This document shows, one piece after another, positions 13,727-17,171 of a DNA stretch of 17,171 nucleotides. Within the stretch, counting starts at the first letter, position 1; the number at the start of each line of letters is the position of its first letter. The notes below the pieces were generated by a model. The model was not told the origin of the DNA. It was given only the letters and a program-made list of their open reading frames with translations, and did no database searches. This DNA comes from DASUKM01 sp036278735 (GTDB lineage: Bacteria; Acidobacteriota; Vicinamibacteria; Vicinamibacterales; 2-12-FULL-66-21): contig DASUKM010000049.1 of assembly GCA_036278735.1 (NCBI GenBank), positions 1 to 17,171 of the forward strand, read 5' to 3'. The position numbers and the translations under genes were made by a program.

Positions 13727-15763
13727 CTACCGCACGCGAAACGCGACGTCGCGGTGCGCCTCCGCGTCTCCCCGTCCGGCGGCGACGCGCAGCACGTACT
13801 CGCCAGGCGCCAGCGCGTTCAGCGGAACCTCTGCCGTGTACCGATATGTCCCGTCGTTCTCCTTCAACGCTTCGTTCTGCTGGTGCGGGTGCTCGTAGAC
13901 GACAGCGCCCGCTGGCGAGAGGATGCGCGTCGACACCGAGAGCGGCCCCTGAGACGATGGCGTCGCGTCGTACGCCTCGGCAAAGATCGAGAGCGTGTCT
14001 CCGCGCGGGAAGTCACGAGTCGAGGTGGGCGGCGCGGGCAGCACGTCCCGCAACGTCAAATCGGCTCGCGTGGTCGGGATCCGACCGGCCGCGGCCGAGG
14101 CGATCAGAATGCCGCTGACAGCGAGATCACCCCTCGAGAAGTCCGGCACGTCCACGTCGAGCGGAACCGTGCCGATCAGCCCGCCATTCGCCTCGCGCAC
14201 TCCGACGAGCAGATGATAGCGCCCCGGCTGTACGTCGACGCGGTCACCAATCCGGATGCCGCGCTCGCGGACGGCGTCGTAGTTGCCGCGCAACGACAGA
14301 TCGATGCTGTCGTCCTGGTCGATCTGCACCTTCCCTTTGGCGTCCGCCGACAGGACGGCCAATTCCAGGCGATCGACGTACGCACCATTCGCCTGTTCGA
14401 ACATGAAGCGCGAGGCGTCGACCTCGAGGGTTACCGAAAGCGAGGCTCCGGAACCGGCGGCTCGGAACGGCGCGGCCGACACGCGCAGGCCAATATCGCT
14501 GACGGGAAGCGGGTTGGCCAGGGCGGCGGCGAGGGCAGCCGACGCGCGCCCGACCGATTCAGGCACGGCCGGCTTCTTGTCGTTCGCCGCGACGTACCCC
14601 TTGCGCGCGTCCACCGTCAGGCCTGGGCGGGCGACCTTCACAGAGATCGCGTGGAATTTGCCGTCGCGCGCGTCTCCCTTGGGATAGTAGCCGAGCACGT
14701 AATACCGGCTGTTCTCCTGGACGATGCGCGAGAGTGACGGCGCAAGGTCGTTCGCATTGACGACCGCGAATCCGCCGGTCTCCTTCGAGAGCACCCGAAC
14801 CCCCTCCTGGCCCGACTGGAATTCGTCGCGCAGCGAGCTGGCGGAGCCCGGCGCGTTGAGCTGCACCGGCGTACCCGCCTGCGCCTGCCCTCGCACGTCC
14901 ACTCCATAGATCCCGACGTTCGCGCGATCCGCCGCCTCGATCGTTTTCTGCAGAAGCTCCTGCAGGTCGCGGTCCTCGGTAACGGCCTGGATACCGCCGC
15001 CGAACAGCACGACGGCCTTGCGTCGATCGGGAATGCGCGCCAGATAGTCGGCGAGCGCCTTCAGGGTACGGAGCGTGACCCGTCCTTCGTTGCGCTTCAA
15101 GTAGAACGCGCCCGAGCTGTTCGCGTCTGTGTCCGCATCCGCCAGCTTCAGCCCGAGATTGATCGCCGCGTCCTCCTCGGCGGCGGCGGCGGCCGACTCA
15201 CCCTGCTGTCCCATGAATCGATCGATCGCGTGCAGCGCACGGGCGGAATCCGGCGTGAAGGTCTGCCCCACCGTGCCGCCCGTGCCGACGATGGCGACCA
15301 CGTCGTTGGCACCCAGAAAGTGCGTGACGAAATCGCGAGCGGCGGCCCGAACACGCCGCGTCTCGGCGAAGCCCGTCTGCTGTTCGTCCAGCACCAGCGC
15401 GAACACGCGCCCCTTGAACGGCGGGTTGGCCGCGGCATCGGCCGGCACGGGCGCCTTCGCGCCGACATCCACGGAGACGCGCCGCTCGACCGGAAGGTCG
15501 ACGCGCGAAAAGACGGAAATCTCCTGGCGCTTGCCGTCCTCGAACAGCGAGAAATCGCTTTTGGTGAGTCCGTCGACGAACGCGCCGTCCTTGTCGGTAA
15601 CGCTCGCGTCCACCTCGACATAGTTCACGCCGGCCTTGAAGACCGGCTGCTGGCCGGCCTGACGCGCCGGAGACGACGGCGACTGCGCGAGCAGGCCGGC
15701 GGACAGCGCGATCAGGGCAGCCGTGAAGCAGCCGCGTCTGAGAGACGAGCCCGTTCCATGCAT
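13727..15763 (-). CDS. Secreted VWFA-related protein (acidobacterial type)
   Basis: 678 residues. ATG 15763 is chosen over GTG 15769 because GAGGA (15771-15775) lies 7 nt before it and only 1 nt before the GTG. A signal peptide (about 1-27, RGCFTAALIALSAGLLAQ) is followed by FKAGVNYVEVDASVTDKDGA (from about 42) and the block LTKSDFSLFEDGKRQEISVF, hallmarks of the 'VWFA-related acidobacterial domain' family. The VWA fold spans about 118-330. The metal-binding (MIDAS) start reads LVLDEQQTG (Asp126), so the usual DxSxS is not kept. The C-terminal half is beta-rich and may hold one or two Ig-like domains (PLNALAPGEYVLRVAAG near the end). Such proteins are abundant in Acidobacteria, but their role is not established; adhesion or surface binding is an inference. 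It is 40 bp behind the RlmI-like gene. Confidence 0.88.
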   Translation of the reverse strand: MHGTGSSLRRGCFTAALIALSAGLLAQSPSSPARQAGQQPVFKAGVNYVEVDASVTDKDGAFVDGLTKSDFSLFEDGKRQEISVFSRVDLPVERRVSVDVGAKAPVPADAAANPPFKGRVFALVLDEQQTGFAETRRVRAAARDFVTHFLGANDVVAIVGTGGTVGQTFTPDSARALHAIDRFMGQQGESAAAAAEEDAAINLGLKLADADTDANSSGAFYLKRNEGRVTLRTLKALADYLARIPDRRKAVVLFGGGIQAVTEDRDLQELLQKTIEAADRANVGIYGVDVRGQAQAGTPVQLNAPGSASSLRDEFQSGQEGVRVLSKETGGFAVVNANDLAPSLSRIVQENSRYYVLGYYPKGDARDGKFHAISVKVARPGLTVDARKGYVAANDKKPAVPESVGRASAALAAALANPLPVSDIGLRVSAAPFRAAGSGASLSVTLEVDASRFMFEQANGAYVDRLELAVLSADAKGKVQIDQDDSIDLSLRGNYDAVRERGIRIGDRVDVQPGRYHLLVGVREANGGLIGTVPLDVDVPDFSRGDLAVSGILIASAAAGRIPTTRADLTLRDVLPAPPTSTRDFPRGDTLSIFAEAYDATPSSQGPLSVSTRILSPAGAVVYEHPHQQNEALKENDGTYRYTAEVPLNALAPGEYVLRVAAGRGDAEAHRDVAFRVR

Positions 15764-15770
15764 GTGCACG

Positions 15771-15775
15771 TCCTC
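15771..15775 (-). promoter_or_regulatory. Ribosome binding site deciding the VWFA gene start
   Basis: GAGGA on the minus strand is 7 nt from ATG 15763 and only 1 nt from GTG 15769, favouring the ATG. Confidence 0.6.
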
Positions 15776-15803
15776 GCGGCAGGTGTGGCGCCGCCATTGT
15801 ACG

Positions 15804-16964
15804 TCAGGCGAGCTTCCGCAGGATCAGGCACTTGAGGTAGTGCGTCTCGGGCGCGTTGATCAGAATCGGATGATCCCGGGCCTGCGTGCGCTTTTCGACG
15901 AGCGTCGTCTCGACGCGCGCGTCGGCGGCGGCGGCGGACACGACGTCGAGGAACATCGACTCGCCGACGTTGTACGAGCAGCTGCACGTCACGAGGTATC
16001 CGCCGGGCGCGAGCAGCTCGAGCGCGCGCAGGTTGATTTCCTTGTACCCCGAGAGCGCTTTCGGAACCGCCGCCTTGTTCTTCGCGAAGGCCGGTGGGTC
16101 GAGCACGATCGTGTCGAACCGCGCGCCGGTGCGTGCCAGCTCGCGCAGCTCGTCGAACACGTTCATCGCGCGCGCCTCGACGTTGGTCAGCCCGTTGCGG
16201 GCCGTGTTGGCGCGGATTCGCTCCACCGCGTGCTCGGAAATATCGACAGCGAGCACCGAGTCGCATCGCGAGGCGAGCGCGAGCGCGAAGCCGCCGTGAT
16301 AGCTGAACGCGTCGAGCAGCCGGCCGCGCGCATAGCGCGCCGCCGCCTGGCGGTTCTCGCGCTGATCCAGGAACAGGCCCGTCTTCTGGCCGTGCCAGGG
16401 ATCGACGTCATAGACGATCGTTCCCTCGCGCACGTCTATCGAGGAGGGCACGTCCCCGTGCAGCAGATCGACGCGCTGCTCCAGCCCCTCGAGCAGCCGG
16501 ACGCGCGGATCGTTGCGCGCAAGGATGCCGGCGGTGTTCGTCAGTTCGGCCAGGACGTGCGCGATCTCGGGCAGCCGGCGATCGATCGCCTGCGAGAGCG
16601 CCTGGACGACCAGGTAGCCGCCGTACCGATCGACGACGAGCCCCGGGATCCCGTCGGCTTCGCCGTGCACCAGGCGGTATGCCGTCGCGTCGATGCGCAG
16701 CGACTCGCGATACGCGAGGGCCGCCTGCACGCGCTCGCGCCAGAGGCTCTCGGACAGCGGCTCACTGCCGCGCGACAGCATCCGCAGCACGATCTCGGAG
16801 CGATCGCTGAAGGTGGCATACCCCAGCGTGCGCCCGCGCGCACTCCGCACCTCGACCACGTCGCCGGCCGAGGCCTCGACCGCCGAGATGTCGGACCGGT
16901 ACACCCACGGGTGCCCCGCGCGCACGCGATCTTCCCCACGACGGCTGATGGTTACGTTCGGCAT
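15804..16964 (-). CDS. rlmI: RlmI-like class I rRNA (cytosine-C5) methyltransferase
   Basis: 386 residues, close to E. coli RlmI (396). An N-terminal PUA domain (about 1-75, RAGHPWVYRSDI ... GDVVEVRSARGRTLGYA) is joined through an EEHEE-like middle region to a Rossmann methyltransferase. Visible motifs are QKTGLFLDQR (193-202), the SAM-binding loop DAFSYHGGFAL (218-228), acidic VLAVDIS, motif IV DPPAFAKNK (289-297) and TCSCS with Cys327 and Cys329. RlmI methylates C1962 of 23S rRNA; a close paralogue with another RNA target cannot be excluded. ATG 16964 has no Shine-Dalgarno site. Its leader instead holds a perfect 8-bp hairpin (16976-16996) and then a 7-bp repeat array. The VWFA gene follows 40 bp downstream. 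Confidence 0.9.
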   Translation of the reverse strand: MPNVTISRRGEDRVRAGHPWVYRSDISAVEASAGDVVEVRSARGRTLGYATFSDRSEIVLRMLSRGSEPLSESLWRERVQAALAYRESLRIDATAYRLVHGEADGIPGLVVDRYGGYLVVQALSQAIDRRLPEIAHVLAELTNTAGILARNDPRVRLLEGLEQRVDLLHGDVPSSIDVREGTIVYDVDPWHGQKTGLFLDQRENRQAAARYARGRLLDAFSYHGGFALALASRCDSVLAVDISEHAVERIRANTARNGLTNVEARAMNVFDELRELARTGARFDTIVLDPPAFAKNKAAVPKALSGYKEINLRALELLAPGGYLVTCSCSYNVGESMFLDVVSAAAADARVETTLVEKRTQARDHPILINAPETHYLKCLILRKLA

Positions 16965-16975
16965 GCGACGCGCCA

Positions 16976-16996
16976 GTCAGCCCGTAAAGGGCTGAC
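16976..16996. repeat. CAGCCC-GTAAA-GGGCTG palindrome, copy 2
   Basis: Perfect 8-bp arms GTCAGCCC (16976-16983) and GGGCTGAC (16989-16996) enclose GTAAA, in the same orientation as the copy at 1812-1833. It lies 11 bp upstream of the RlmI-like ATG and 14 bp before the heptamer array. Confidence 0.8.
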
Positions 16997-17010
16997 CCAC
17001 ACTCCCCCTC

Positions 17011-17171
17011 CGCCTTCCGCCCTCCGCCTTCCGCCTTCCGCCTTCCGCCCTCCGCCTTCCGCCCCCCGCCTTCCGCCCTCCGCCCTCCGCCTTCCGTCTT
17101 CCGCCCCCCGCCTTCCGTCTTCCGTCTTCCGTCTTCCGTCTTCCGTCTTCCGTCTTCCGTCTTCCGTCTTC
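17011..17171. repeat. 7-bp tandem array, 23 copies, open at the window edge
   Basis: Exactly 161 bp in uninterrupted 7-bp phase. Copies near the gene are CGCCTTC, CGCCCTC or CGCCCCC in mixed order. From 17116 to the end all eight copies are CGTCTTC. There are no indels and only pyrimidine transitions between variants. The array extends past the window, so its true length is unknown, and no promoter was seen in it. Confidence 0.95.

Overview
This GC-rich window most likely comes from an Acidobacteriota genome, probably near the Vicinamibacteria. That placement rests on three features: a secreted VWFA-related protein of the acidobacterial type (13727-15763), a relic of the 'GWKEIASYL..VRTVQRWE' DNA-binding head common in this phylum, and several short palindromic and tandem repeats between genes. 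It is a family-level guess from sequence character, not a database result. Coding density is high and no rRNA, tRNA, CRISPR array, phage or insertion sequence was seen.

Layout. Positions 2-295 hold the 3' end of a UbiA-like membrane prenyltransferase. Positions 296-745 hold no intact gene: there is a hairpin, a frameshifted HTH relic on the minus strand and a 31-bp tandem array that runs up to a promoter. A radical SAM gene follows (760-1794, +). It converges on a minus-strand proteolysis cluster (M20 peptidase, HtpX, ClpA-like unfoldase) transcribed from about 6389 down to 1913. Between the two convergent ends lie a palindrome and a 28-bp tandem repeat. The M20 gene and a small secreted protein gene (6411-6938, +) diverge from a 21-bp gap that carries overlapping -10 boxes in both directions.

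From 16964 down to 6946 everything is on the minus strand: RlmI-like methyltransferase, VWFA-related secreted protein, ThiC, a secreted TPR-like protein coupled to thiC by a GTGA overlap, two tandem paralogues with HEAT-like repeats and a TonB C-terminal domain, and an e(P4)-type lipoprotein acid phosphatase. The right edge (17011-17171) is 23 perfect-length copies of a 7-bp repeat that runs off the window.

How the genes fit together. The ClpA/HtpX/M20 cluster makes sense as protein quality control and peptide turnover. The thiC-TPR-TonB-TonB-phosphatase run joins one cytosolic thiamine enzyme to four predicted exported proteins, and the reason is not evident. The most interesting points are the ClpA-like protein, whose two pore-loop tyrosines are both replaced by aliphatic residues; the HEAT+TonB paralogue pair, with four cysteines at matching positions; and the palindrome that sits next to a different tandem array at each of its two occurrences.
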